Below are positions 1-9,442 of a stretch of DNA of 44,515 nucleotides, one piece after another. The first letter of the stretch is position 1. Every line of letters starts with the position of its first letter. A program made the position numbers and the translations under genes. The notes under the pieces were generated by a model. The model saw only the letters and a program-made list of their open reading frames with translations, had not been told where the DNA came from and did not search any database. Origin of the DNA: Alphaproteobacteria bacterium (GTDB taxonomy: Bacteria; Pseudomonadota; Alphaproteobacteria; UBA9219); assembly GCA_028691835.1 (NCBI GenBank), contig JAQUYN010000013.1:1-44515 (forward strand), read 5' to 3'.

Positions 1-1049
<1,049 letters not shown>

Positions 1050-1076
1050 TTAATTTTTCACAAAGAGCTAAGTGAA

Positions 1077-1703
1077 TCATTTGTTTAGCCTTTTCGCGGC
1101 GGCCACAGGCGCAAAGGATTCTCTGTGCCATGATGTGATGCCATATTCTTGAAGCGCAGCAAGGTGAACGGCTGTTCCATACCCCGCATTCCGCTCCCAG
1201 CCATAGGCTGGATGGGTGAGCGCAAGTTCTTTCATCAGCCTGTCTCGGGTTACTTTTGCGATGATGGAAGCAACGGCGATGGACAGGCTCTTACCGTCCC
1301 CTTTCACGATGGTCGTCGCGGGGCAAGGCAAGTCCTTTGGGAGCTTATTTCCATCAATCAATGCATGTTCAGGGCACGTTGTCAAAAGCCGCACAGCGCG
1401 GGTCATGGCAAGCAAAGAGGCGTGCAGAATGTTGATCGCGTCGATCTCCGTAACAGACGCTTCGGCCACGGCGTAGAGGCAATGCTGGGTGAGGATGGGG
1501 AACAGGCGCTCACGCTGTTTGTCGCTTAACTTCTTGCTGTCGTTGATTTGAGAGCTCAGGCTTTCGGGCAGGCCTTTTGGTGGGATGATGGCCGCTGCCG
1601 CTATGACGGGGCCAGCCAAAGGGCCACGACCGACCTCATCCACGCCGCAGATGATCCGCCCTAAATTTCGTCCACTTTGAATTTCATAAGATAAATCAGG
1701 CAT
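1077..1703 (-). CDS. rnhB: Ribonuclease HII
   Basis: RNase HII cleaves the RNA strand of RNA-DNA hybrids and starts removal of misincorporated ribonucleotides. From the ATG at 1703 the product is 208 residues, normal for the family. Catalytic residues are visible: GVDEVGRGPLAGP carries Asp22 and Glu23, ALIDGNKLP carries Asp117, and the KVTRD motif carries Asp154. An in-frame upstream ATG at 1736 would add 11 Lys/Gln-rich residues. I prefer 1703 because it gives an 8-bp ATG-to-TGA overlap with the upstream gene, typical of coupled translation, and places the conserved domain correctly. It sits between a hypothetical gene and ccrM and is probably transcribed with them. Confidence 0.93.
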   Translation of the reverse strand: MPDLSYEIQSGRNLGRIICGVDEVGRGPLAGPVIAAAAIIPPKGLPESLSSQINDSKKLSDKQRERLFPILTQHCLYAVAEASVTEIDAINILHASLLAMTRAVRLLTTCPEHALIDGNKLPKDLPCPATTIVKGDGKSLSIAVASIIAKVTRDRLMKELALTHPAYGWERNAGYGTAVHLAALQEYGITSWHRESFAPVAAAKRLNK

Positions 1704-2319
1704 AGTCCGATGCGATACTTTTTTTTGAGGCTGCATTTTTTAGGCATTTGGCGATGCGTGTCGTCGTGTATTTTTGACTATACTCTATCATTCCGCTTTT
1801 AACACAGATGATATTCTGCCGAAGTCCGGATTGTTCGGTACAGCATTCTATAAGCTTGCCGAAAGTGTCAGTTGCCGAGTCGAGAAAGATTTTAGTCGAT
1901 TGATTAAGTTGAGGAATGAATGAGACTAATTCAGGGGTAGAGCCGCTCTCCGCTCTTTTAAGAAACGAATGTGCTATTCCGTTGCAATGAGCTGTCATCC
2001 CTAGGCAGGTGCCGATTGTTGAATGAAATGCAGCTCTAATTTCTTTGGGGGGTTCGACCTCTCTTGTAGGGGCTTCACCTCTTTTAATGTGATCTTGCCA
2101 TGGCCAGAGGAGAAGGTTCATGCCGGTTGCCATAAAGACACTGAGGCCGACACTTCGGTTGCAGGCGGTGATAAGAGCTTCAAGCTCCCATCTATGCGCG
2201 TTTGGACCTTGATTGATCCGTCGCAACTCCAATCCCGTGCGCAGTACAGCGGTTTTGGTCGTGGTTGCTTTTACGATGTTGAGCAGAGCTATGATTTCAG
2301 TGCAAGATATTGTATCCAT
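1696..2319 (-). CDS. Hypothetical protein upstream of rnhB
   Basis: This 207-residue frame overlaps the rnhB start by 8 bp, which suggests it is translated and coupled to rnhB. I do not recognise a family. The product looks mostly helical, with a short hydrophobic stretch (MNLLLWPW, about residues 66-73) but no convincing signal peptide or full membrane helix. It has several cysteines. No strong Shine-Dalgarno precedes the ATG at 2319, so the true start could be further in. A repeat of family A lies 34 bp upstream and could have replaced the native promoter. Function unknown. Confidence 0.5.
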   Translation of the reverse strand: MDTISCTEIIALLNIVKATTTKTAVLRTGLELRRINQGPNAHRWELEALITACNRSVGLSVFMATGMNLLLWPWQDHIKRGEAPTREVEPPKEIRAAFHSTIGTCLGMTAHCNGIAHSFLKRAESGSTPELVSFIPQLNQSTKIFLDSATDTFGKLIECCTEQSGLRQNIICVKSGMIEYSQKYTTTRIAKCLKNAASKKSIASDYA

Positions 2320-2352
2320 TATTTATTAATCACTTATTTTGGGATCTCCATC

Positions 2353-2523
2353 TTATACCAGCGGACTTATGAAAGGATCGCTCTCAATCACTCACTCTGC
2401 GCCTTGCGATCCTCTTGCCGGACGGGCGCTTTGTTTTTAAAGGAAAGGCCTGTCCGGCGAGAGGATCCCTCCTCGCAACCGCTCGTGACCTGATTGGCTG
2501 CTTTCATTCGAGGGTTGATATTA
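2353..2523 (+). repeat. Family A inverted-repeat element, copy A1
   Basis: About 170 bp, starting TTATACCAGCGG and ending near GGGTTGATATTA, so the two ends form an imperfect terminal inverted repeat around TTATACCA. The middle carries a strong hairpin (CCTCTTGCCGGAC pairing with GTCCGGCGAGAGG). Other copies lie at 8040-8086 plus 9305-9442, 27812-27995, 33486-33670, 35293-35382 and 43406-43575. No transposase is encoded, so it is a non-autonomous or MITE-like element. Confidence 0.85.
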
Positions 2524-2661
2524 TTTGGATCGTAACAAGCAGATCCCCATTTAGCTATGGGAGATTTGAATACTTTCATGCATAGTGGGTATAATCTTGG
2601 CACAGTGCTTGCAACGTAAAGGGGGAGCTCAATCACGCACTTATCACAGAAGAGTAAGACA

Positions 2662-3633
2662 TTGGTCGATAATATCAGCAATATCAGCTTGTTACAGCAG
2701 GCTTCCTTAACAAAAAGCGCAACAAAAGGTCGCGTGCTTTCGGCAATTAAGGAAGCGAGCGCCCGTACTGGGGTCGATTTTGCCTATCTGGTTAATGAGG
2801 CAGCGCAGGAAAGTAGCTTCAACCCAGAGGCGAAGGCTTCAGGAAGTTCTGCAACGGGTCTTTATCAGTTTATCGATCAGACTTGGCTTCGGACCATCAA
2901 AGAAAATGGCGAGGAATTTGGTCTTGGCGAACAGGCTGACAAAATCACAATCGGATCTAACGGAGTGGCCACGGTCGCCAATGAGGCTGACAAGAAAGCC
3001 ATCCTTGCTTTGCGCAAGGACCCCGAAGTTTCATCCTTGATGGCGGCGGCTCTTGCCAAGGACAACAAAGAATCTCTTGAAAAAACGGTGAGTGCCGAAG
3101 TCGGCGCGACAGAAATGTATCTGGCCCATTTCTTGGGGTCTGGCGGTGCCGCTCATTTGCTGAAAACAATGCAGAGCGATCCGACCGCCAAAGCTGCTGA
3201 CATTCTTCCTTCCGCAGCAAAGGCAAATAGGAGCGTCTTTTATGATTCAGCGACGGGCGAGGCGAAATCAGTTGCCCAGATTTATCAAAAGTTTGCTCAG
3301 AAGTTTGATCAGGCTCCAGATTTGGGTGGGGCAGATGTTCAGGTCGCTTCCGCGACGGCACAGACGGTTCAATCAGCCCAGTCTGTTGAAAGCAGTGTTG
3401 CCACAAACATAACATTGACCAGCCTAAGTCGTCCAACAAGCAGCGTGTCGTTGGCAAACGGTATGTCGCTGAGCTCAACGACAACCTCCACACCTTTTGC
3501 CGCAATGATTTTGGCCCAGATGGATATGGATACATTTGGTTTGGATGCTAAAGCGAATATGAGCAAGATCAATGGCAGCAATGACGAAGCCCGTCGTAAG
3601 TCCATTCTCAGTACGTTGGCAAATGTTGCCTGA
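2662..3633 (+). CDS. Lytic transglycosylase (SLT domain)
   Basis: 323 residues from a TTG start at 2662; no better in-frame start is visible and the Shine-Dalgarno is weak. The SLT/lysozyme-like core is at the N-terminus: NEAAQESSFNP places the presumed catalytic Glu at residue 50, followed by ATGLYQFI near 64-71, the usual GLxQF pattern. Such enzymes cut peptidoglycan to 1,6-anhydro products. The layout resembles alphaproteobacterial SLT proteins tied to envelope or flagellar assembly, but no flagellar genes are nearby. There is no N-terminal signal peptide. The last 110 residues are rich in Ser, Thr, Val and Ala and look disordered. It is convergent with tsaC, six bases away. Confidence 0.75.
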   Translation: MVDNISNISLLQQASLTKSATKGRVLSAIKEASARTGVDFAYLVNEAAQESSFNPEAKASGSSATGLYQFIDQTWLRTIKENGEEFGLGEQADKITIGSNGVATVANEADKKAILALRKDPEVSSLMAAALAKDNKESLEKTVSAEVGATEMYLAHFLGSGGAAHLLKTMQSDPTAKAADILPSAAKANRSVFYDSATGEAKSVAQIYQKFAQKFDQAPDLGGADVQVASATAQTVQSAQSVESSVATNITLTSLSRPTSSVSLANGMSLSSTTTSTPFAAMILAQMDMDTFGLDAKANMSKINGSNDEARRKSILSTLANVA

Positions 3634-3639
3634 TCTCTT

Positions 3640-4629
3640 TTACGCGGGAATCCTTGGCGCGGCTGCACGGTGCAGGCGGTCATTGATCGCAGCGCCCAAG
3701 CCTTTTTCAGGGATAGGCATAACGGCAATGCCCGAGAACTGGGACTGATCAAGCGCACGCAGCATAGAAAAAAGATTGGCTGCCGCCTCAATCAAATCGC
3801 TTGTTGCGCTCAGGTTCATTCGAGTCGCTCCGCCTGAGGCCAGCCGATCTTCCCCAAAAGTTAAAAAAGCTTCGTTGGGACTGGCCGTCATGGCGTCAAG
3901 GCGTACGGGCAGACGCGGCGCATAGTGGCTTGTTATCATGCCCGGGCTCTTGGGGGATTCGTCTTCCACCAGAGAGCAGTGTACTTCCCCCAAAAGGGCC
4001 GTGAGGTCTTCAAGTGTAACGCCACCATGACGCAGAATAGTTGGGATGCGGCCCGTCAAGTCGAGAACGGTCGATTCAACGCCAATGCGCGTATGGCCAC
4101 CATCAAGAACGAGATCGACTTTATCGCCCAAGGAGTCCGCGACGTGGCTTGCCTCTGTTGGGCTGAGGCCGCCGGAGGCATTGGCGCTTGGTGCTGCGAT
4201 AGGCCTGCCGGAAAGCTGAATAAGTTTCTGGGCGACAGGGTGATTGGGGCAACGGACCGCGAGGGTTTCTAGGCCAGCGCTGGCCAAGAGCGAAATAGTC
4301 GAGTTTGAGGCGCGTGGCAGGACGAGAGTCAGGGGCCCCGGCCAGAAGATGCTGGTCAAAAGCTCTGCAGTATCATTGCGAATAACGATGTCGTCCAAAT
4401 CCGTGGGTTCGGCTACGTGAATAATAAGGGGATTAAATTGGGGCCGCCCTTTGGCCGCATAGATCATGGCAACGGCTTGATCATTTGTTGCATCTGCGCC
4501 GAGCCCATAGACGGTTTCCGTCGGAAAGGCGACAAGTTTGCCGCGTTGGATGAAATCAGCGGCTTGGGCGAGGGCTTGCGGGGTTGGCGCTTGAATGTGG
4601 TCGTTTTTAAACACGGTATGCTTCACCAT
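3640..4629 (-). CDS. tsaC: L-threonylcarbamoyladenylate synthase, Sua5/YrdC family
   Basis: This enzyme makes threonylcarbamoyl-AMP from Thr, bicarbonate and ATP, the first step of t6A synthesis at position 37 of ANN-decoding tRNAs. The YrdC domain occupies the N-terminal two-thirds, with GKLVAFPTETVYGLG and KGRPQFNPL as nucleotide and substrate motifs and SAPSAN later. The C-terminal part (SPGMITSHYAPRLPV onward) is the small Sua5 domain, so this is the long Sua5 type (329 residues) rather than short TsaC. The frame is open back to 4758. I chose the ATG at 4629 because it begins just before the conserved domain and leaves a 127-bp divergent promoter region with the next gene. Confidence 0.9.
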   Translation of the reverse strand: MVKHTVFKNDHIQAPTPQALAQAADFIQRGKLVAFPTETVYGLGADATNDQAVAMIYAAKGRPQFNPLIIHVAEPTDLDDIVIRNDTAELLTSIFWPGPLTLVLPRASNSTISLLASAGLETLAVRCPNHPVAQKLIQLSGRPIAAPSANASGGLSPTEASHVADSLGDKVDLVLDGGHTRIGVESTVLDLTGRIPTILRHGGVTLEDLTALLGEVHCSLVEDESPKSPGMITSHYAPRLPVRLDAMTASPNEAFLTFGEDRLASGGATRMNLSATSDLIEAAANLFSMLRALDQSQFSGIAVMPIPEKGLGAAINDRLHRAAAPRIPA

Positions 4630-4756
4630 TGATATGAGAATATGTGAGTAAAGCACGGAAAGATAATAGATTCTACCCCCTTTTGTTTTAACGGCGTCTT
4701 GAGTGGCGTCGCGATTTTGCATGACACCGGGATGAACTCTGGATAATCTGCGCGAC

Positions 4757-7700
4757 ATGTCTCGAATTTTTCACCATGGCTCAAGATTTTTGGCGACTTT
4801 GTTCGGCATCCTCGCCCTTTTGGTGATGATTGCGTCGTGGCGGCTGGCCTATGTGCCCGTCCATTCAACCTCTTTAACGCCTTATATTGAAAAGGCTTTG
4901 TCTCGAGTCATCCCCGGCGGGGTGGCTCAAGTTGGACAATCAACATTGATTTGGGACAATACGAAGCAAACGCTGACGCTGTCGTGTAGTGACATTCGTT
5001 TTACAAGTGAATCGGGCGCAGAACTTGCTATATTTCAGACGGCGCAGTTCAAGTTACGGCTTTGGCATTTGCTGAGCGGCGGTGTCTTGCCCCAAGAATT
5101 TGTGGTAGAGCATGCCAAATTGAGTCTCGTGCGTGGGGAAAACGGTCTGATCTCATTCGGGACACCTCAGGCTCAGGTCGTTCAGGAAAAGAGTCGTGTC
5201 AAACAGGCTTTAGATTTCACGCTCCTTCAATTTGTTGCTGATGAGATTTCAAATCCAAGATTGAAGCATTCTATTGCCATATCGGATGTTGTCGTTTCGG
5301 TGCGTGATGAGCGCTTTGATGAGGATTGGGTTGTTACAATTCCTGATATTCATTTGTCGCACAATAAAATCGTGGCAACTGGCGAGGCGAAGGTCGAGCT
5401 TAAAGAGAATGATCGAACGGCGGCCCTGCAGTTGCTCTATGCGTTTGAGCCATCCAGTAAGTTACATAAGCTTACGCTCAATTTTCAAGATATTAAGCCA
5501 TCGGCCTTTGCCGCGCAGAACTCGCATTTGGCTCTCTTGAAAATTGCCGAATTTCCGATTTCTGGCCATGTAGCCTTAAGCACAGATCGTGAGCTGAATA
5601 TCGCGAAAGTTGACGTGAATTTGAACGGAGGAAAAGGGACGCTTGCAGACTCAACCCTTTGGGATAAACCCCGGAGTCTTCACAGTCTCATTGTTCAAGC
5701 AAATTATGACAAGGACAAAGATACGCTTCAGGTATCGAAGGCTGAGATTGATTTTGGTGGCCCACGTCTCAACTTGACATTGGATGCGAAAATTCCTCCC
5801 CCTAAAGATTTGATCTGGCTAAGCCGTAAGAACGGGAACAACGCTTTCACGCTGCGTATTGCGCTTGATGATCTTCCCATGGATGAGTTTGGGTCTGTGT
5901 GGCCCAAGACCATTATTCCCGATGCCCGAAACTGGATGGTCAACAGTTTGAGCAAAGGTATTTATACGCATGGAGATGTGACGATCCATGGCAAGGCTAA
6001 TTTAAAAGATTTGGAGCATGTTGTTTTAGATTCTGGTGGCGGCAAGGTTTACGCCAAAGGGGGCACTGTCAACTATTTGGCTGGAATGCCTAATGTCGAG
6101 AATGCAAATGCCGAAGCGACCTTTGATCTTGATCACATGGACGTCACGATTTTATCCGGTAATACGGGGGCTATCAAGATTCAGCCATTCACGCTTGTTA
6201 TGAACAAATTCCAAGAAGACATTCAGCACATTATGATTCCGATCAAACTTATTGGGCCTGTGAAAGATGTTTTGAAAGTTTTAGATTCCCCTCCACTGGG
6301 ATATGCAAAGGCTATAGGTCTTTCAGCAGAGGACAGTTCAGGCTTGGTCGAAGGAACGCTTACGTTACGCATGCCCCTTCTTGATGCCTTGTTGTTGAAG
6401 GATATTGATTTAAATGCGCAGGCCAAGATTACGAGCTTTGCTGCTCAAAAGCTTGTTCCTGGTATTACCATTACGCAAGGTAATCTTGCTCTCGATTTGA
6501 CGCAAGATGGCTTTAACTTAAAGGGAACGGCTGCGTTGAATAATGTCGTGTCCCAAATTGTTTGGGATAGCGTTTTTGATACCGTCAAAACGAAGAAGCC
6601 TCTCCATAAAGCCACCATTACGGCGAACCTGAAGGGCAATGAGTGGAATGCTTTTTACGGGCTTGGCTCCTTGGCCAAAATCGACGGGGAAACGCCGACA
6701 ACGATCAAATATACAAATGTTCGAGCTGGTTTTTCAAAAGTTTCGGGGCAGGTTGGCCTGAAGCAAGCTTCGGTTCGTATGAAAGATATTGGCTGGAACA
6801 AACCCATTGGCGAGGCCGCTCAATTGACTTTCGCCTTGGACATTCCGTCTCATGAAAACATGGTTTTCCGCACCATTGAGCTGCAAGGACCCGGCATAAA
6901 GGTCAAAGGAAACGCCGAGCTTGATTCTGAATCGGGAAAGCTTTTGTCGATGGCGTTCAAGCCTTTTATTTTGGGACGTAGCAATGCGACCATTTCTTAT
7001 ATAAGGCCTCTTGATGTCACAAAGCCGCTTTCAGTTTCAATTATGGGCGAGTCCTTTGATATGAACGGCATTGATGAAATGGAGAAAGAGGACGAAGCGA
7101 AGGACGGAGGCGCGGCGAAACACGATACGGCGAACAACCCCGAATCCAAACGGCCCAAAGATTATAAAATCCAGTTGGTCAAGCTGTACACGAGTGAAGA
7201 CGGATTTATGGCCAGCATGAAGGGGCATGCTTTGCGCGATGACATTGGTTGGAAGGACATTGATCTTTGGGGCGTCGCCCAAGGCTCGACACCCGTGAGT
7301 ATCAAGTTGGGGCCTGATCACGATTATCTCGCCCTTAAAATTGAGGCCGATAATTTCGGGCGCGCCTTGCAGGGCCTTGGGTTTGGGGGGGGGATCAAAG
7401 GCGGCAAAATTGAGATTAAAGGCGAAAGTTCAAGCGCTGATCCGCGTACAATTAATGGCAAAATTAAAATTGACTCTTTTGTCGTAACGGATTTACCCGT
7501 GCTTGCGCGTCTGCTCAGCGCTGTCTCGCCCTTTGGTTTTATGGATCTGATTACAGGGGAGGCGTCTTTTGATCGCTTTCTCGCCCATTACAAATGGCGC
7601 GGTAATGATGTTGATCTCAGCGAAGTTCGGGCGGCGGGGTCTGTGGTCGGTATTAATCTCAGTGGGCGTTTGAATATAGAATCTGGCGAAGGTAATTTGT

Positions 7701-8029
7701 CGGGAACGTTGGTTCCCTTTAGTTTTATGAATAGCATCATCGGCTCGATACCGCTTCTTGGCGATGTCATCACAGGTGGGAGCGGAGGCGGGATTATTGC
7801 TGCGTCTTTTACGATGAAGGGGCCTTTGTCCAACCCCAATATCAGTGTGAATCCCGTATCACTTTTGACACCCGGCATTTTGCGTAGCCTATTTTTCTCC
7901 AATGGGGACACATCAGGATCTGTCGAAAACGAATCTGACATGGATAACCCTAAAGCGGCACTTCCTCCGGCTTCTGTCGCGCCAAAGTCCGGGGCATCCT
8001 CTGCGAAATCGAATTTAAAGAAGAAATGA
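4757..8029 (+). CDS. YhdP-like AsmA-family envelope protein (DUF3971/AsmA C-terminal)
   Basis: 1090 residues with one N-terminal membrane anchor (about residues 11-30, FLATLFGILALLVMIASW) followed by a very long beta-rich periplasmic region. The N-terminal third matches the DUF3971 pattern. The C-terminal part has the AsmA-like signature around GSIPLLGDVITGGSGGG and the FTMKGPLSNPNISVNP closing motif. AsmA/YhdP/TamB proteins are thought to bridge the periplasm and carry phospholipids to the outer membrane. A charged insertion rich in Glu, Asp and Lys lies near residues 775-805, and the tail is Ala/Ser/Lys rich. It is divergent from tsaC and followed directly by half of a family A repeat. Family assignment is firm; the exact role is inferred. 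Confidence 0.85.
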   Translation: MSRIFHHGSRFLATLFGILALLVMIASWRLAYVPVHSTSLTPYIEKALSRVIPGGVAQVGQSTLIWDNTKQTLTLSCSDIRFTSESGAELAIFQTAQFKLRLWHLLSGGVLPQEFVVEHAKLSLVRGENGLISFGTPQAQVVQEKSRVKQALDFTLLQFVADEISNPRLKHSIAISDVVVSVRDERFDEDWVVTIPDIHLSHNKIVATGEAKVELKENDRTAALQLLYAFEPSSKLHKLTLNFQDIKPSAFAAQNSHLALLKIAEFPISGHVALSTDRELNIAKVDVNLNGGKGTLADSTLWDKPRSLHSLIVQANYDKDKDTLQVSKAEIDFGGPRLNLTLDAKIPPPKDLIWLSRKNGNNAFTLRIALDDLPMDEFGSVWPKTIIPDARNWMVNSLSKGIYTHGDVTIHGKANLKDLEHVVLDSGGGKVYAKGGTVNYLAGMPNVENANAEATFDLDHMDVTILSGNTGAIKIQPFTLVMNKFQEDIQHIMIPIKLIGPVKDVLKVLDSPPLGYAKAIGLSAEDSSGLVEGTLTLRMPLLDALLLKDIDLNAQAKITSFAAQKLVPGITITQGNLALDLTQDGFNLKGTAALNNVVSQIVWDSVFDTVKTKKPLHKATITANLKGNEWNAFYGLGSLAKIDGETPTTIKYTNVRAGFSKVSGQVGLKQASVRMKDIGWNKPIGEAAQLTFALDIPSHENMVFRTIELQGPGIKVKGNAELDSESGKLLSMAFKPFILGRSNATISYIRPLDVTKPLSVSIMGESFDMNGIDEMEKEDEAKDGGAAKHDTANNPESKRPKDYKIQLVKLYTSEDGFMASMKGHALRDDIGWKDIDLWGVAQGSTPVSIKLGPDHDYLALKIEADNFGRALQGLGFGGGIKGGKIEIKGESSSADPRTINGKIKIDSFVVTDLPVLARLLSAVSPFGFMDLITGEASFDRFLAHYKWRGNDVDLSEVRAAGSVVGINLSGRLNIESGEGNLSGTLVPFSFMNSIIGSIPLLGDVITGGSGGGIIAASFTMKGPLSNPNISVNPVSLLTPGILRSLFFSNGDTSGSVENESDMDNPKAALPPASVAPKSGASSAKSNLKKK

Positions 8030-8039
8030 CGCCAATGCG

Positions 8040-8086
8040 TTATACCAGCGGGTCTATGAACGGACTCACTGGTGGCGTTGTTTTTT
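8040..8086 (+). repeat. Family A element, left half only
   Basis: Starts TTATACCAGCGGGTCTATGA and matches the first 47 bp of the copy at 27812-27995, then stops after a T-run. The matching right half is found 1.2 kb away at 9305-9442, and the two halves abut exactly when compared with the intact copy. Confidence 0.8.
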
Positions 8087-8464
8087 GAAAAATGCATTTC
8101 TTACTCCTACCGAACGTTACTAAACGAAATATTGGCTAAGTTATTGGCGAATAAGGAACCTGACTCCGAGACAAAAGTCAGGTTGCTCTGAGAGAAATGG
8201 CCTTTAGAGAGAGAATTTCAGCAGTTTCAAACAAATCTTTGGGGAAACGGAGTCAGGTTCACAGCTTCAAAAACGGCTGGAACACTGGGCTTTAGGGGCA
8301 TGGACGATTAAAGGCGGAGATCCGATAGACAGCGGACAAGACCAGACCCGAAAAAACCACACGTCAGGGACGTTACCAGTGATCGAGCGATTTAGGTGGG
8401 TTTTGTGAGCCACTGATTTAAGTTACCCTTGTGCTTAAGTTTTTAAGTCTTTTCTTGGAGGAAC
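8087..8464. other. Gene-free stretch with an inverted repeat (8155-8168 / 8248-8260)
   Basis: No convincing reading frame. GGAACCTGACTCCG at 8155-8168 is matched in reverse by CGGAGTCAGGTTC at 8248-8260, and a third partial copy (AAGTCAGGTT) sits at 8175-8184. This arrangement could be the remnant of a small mobile element or a REP-like repeat. The end of the stretch holds the promoter region and the Shine-Dalgarno (TTGGAGGAAC) of the next gene. Confidence 0.5.
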
Positions 8465-8803
8465 ATGTCGCGCCTTTCTTTCTTGACAATAAAGCTATTG
8501 CTCTTATCCAGCGTTTTGGTTTGTGTCGGTGTTTTGGTTTGTGCCAACAATCGTTGGGAACAGCGCGCCGTATTTGTGCGCCCAGATGGGCATTATAGGC
8601 TCGTTGTGATGCGCCAGCGCCCGCTCTTCTTCGCGATGCCGGGGCAAGCCGGTGACGCTTCTGGGAAAATGCTTATTCAGGATCAGAATGGAAAGGTGCT
8701 GTTCCGTCATGCGCTGGATATGGTTCAGACCGTTGATGCCGTCGAATGGGGAACGTGTAAGGTTTCCGTGAAGCTTCAAGGCGAGTGGCTTTTACCTGAT
8801 TAA
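8465..8803 (+). CDS. Small exported or membrane-anchored protein
   Basis: 112 residues with a good Shine-Dalgarno (GGAGGA) six bases before the ATG. Residues 5-27 are a hydrophobic signal or anchor (LTIKLLLLSSVLVCVGVLVC), followed by about 85 residues with a beta-rich look: FVRPDGHYRLVVMRQRP, then KMLIQDQNGKVLFRH. The Cys at 26 is not in a clean lipobox. I do not recognise the family; the spacing of strands recalls small periplasmic proteins of unknown function. It stands alone and its 3' end overlaps an open frame on the other strand, which I treat as gene remains. Confidence 0.65.
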   Translation: MSRLSFLTIKLLLLSSVLVCVGVLVCANNRWEQRAVFVRPDGHYRLVVMRQRPLFFAMPGQAGDASGKMLIQDQNGKVLFRHALDMVQTVDAVEWGTCKVSVKLQGEWLLPD

Positions 8804-8996
8804 GCGATACCCATTCTGAAAGATCCTCAAACATTTTCTTGATGCGCTTATCTGTTTCGATTTGATTCCAATGTTCAAAAATTATCTTTCCTAGAGCCTC
8901 TCCATGGTCAATTCGTTTGAACCAACAGACTTCGATTTTCTTGCCACCTTTTTCTTTATCTTTACAAGAAGCGAGGGCTTCTGATCTTGCCCTCAC
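8804..8996 (-). pseudogene. Possible second fragment of a decayed gene
   Basis: A frame beginning with GTG at 8996 overlaps the stop of the PhzF-like fragment by a GTGA junction and continues toward 8673. The first 64 residues (KDKEKGGKKIEVCWF, then KIIFEHWNQIETDKRIKKMFEDL) look protein-like. Beyond 8803 the frame is antisense to the small exported protein and looks like noise, so I end it there. It could be the damaged continuation of the upstream gene or an independent short gene. No family recognised. Confidence 0.3.
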
Positions 8997-9406
8997 CCCG
9001 TGTGGCGGTGCCCAGAAAGTTTCCTACATGGTCGCTCTATTGTCTTCACAGCAGCTATGCTGTATTCGCATAATCTTTGAGGAGACCAATAGCGCATGCC
9101 AAAATCGGCGGCATCGCCCTTCGGGCACGGATAAACGATGACGATCTCGGTGTATTCGGGAAAGTTTTTTGCGATTTCAATTTGATCATCATCTGAAAAC
9201 TTATCTTTGCTATCCACAAAAAGAACTACCGCGCCATTGCCGCCTTTCTGTTTGCCCGTTTCGGGATCGGCAACAGTAAAACTATTGATGATATGGTACG
9301 ACAAACTCACTCGCTCTGCGCCTCGCACTCCTCTTGCCGGACGGCACCCCTTGCTTTTTAAGGAGAGGACTGTCCGGCGAGAGGCTATCTCCTCGCAACA
9401 GCTCAT
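8993..9406 (-). pseudogene. PhzF-like gene fragment fused to a repeat-encoded N-terminus
   Basis: The frame reads YHIINSFTVADPETG, then GGNGAVVLFVD, FPEYTEIVIVYP and DFGMRYWSPQ. This order resembles the N-terminus of PhzF-family isomerase-like proteins (YxVDAFT, GNPAAV, ETAFV, DFxLRWFTP). The expected CGHAT segment and the rest of the roughly 260-residue fold are missing: after SPQ the sequence diverges and stops at 8993. The first 34 codons (9406 to 9305) come from the right half of a family A repeat. I read it as a truncated, repeat-capped remnant. The PhzF resemblance is by eye only. Confidence 0.45.
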
Positions 9407-9442
9407 GACCCAGCGCGTCAGTTCATCGGGCGGTTGGTATTA
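9305..9442 (+). repeat. Family A element, right half
   Basis: Begins ACTCACTCGCTCTGCGCC and ends GGTTGGTATTA, nearly identical to the right part of the copy at 27812-27995. The central hairpin is intact. Its last three bases (TTA, 9440-9442) are the stop codon of the nuclease-like gene on the minus strand. Confidence 0.85.
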
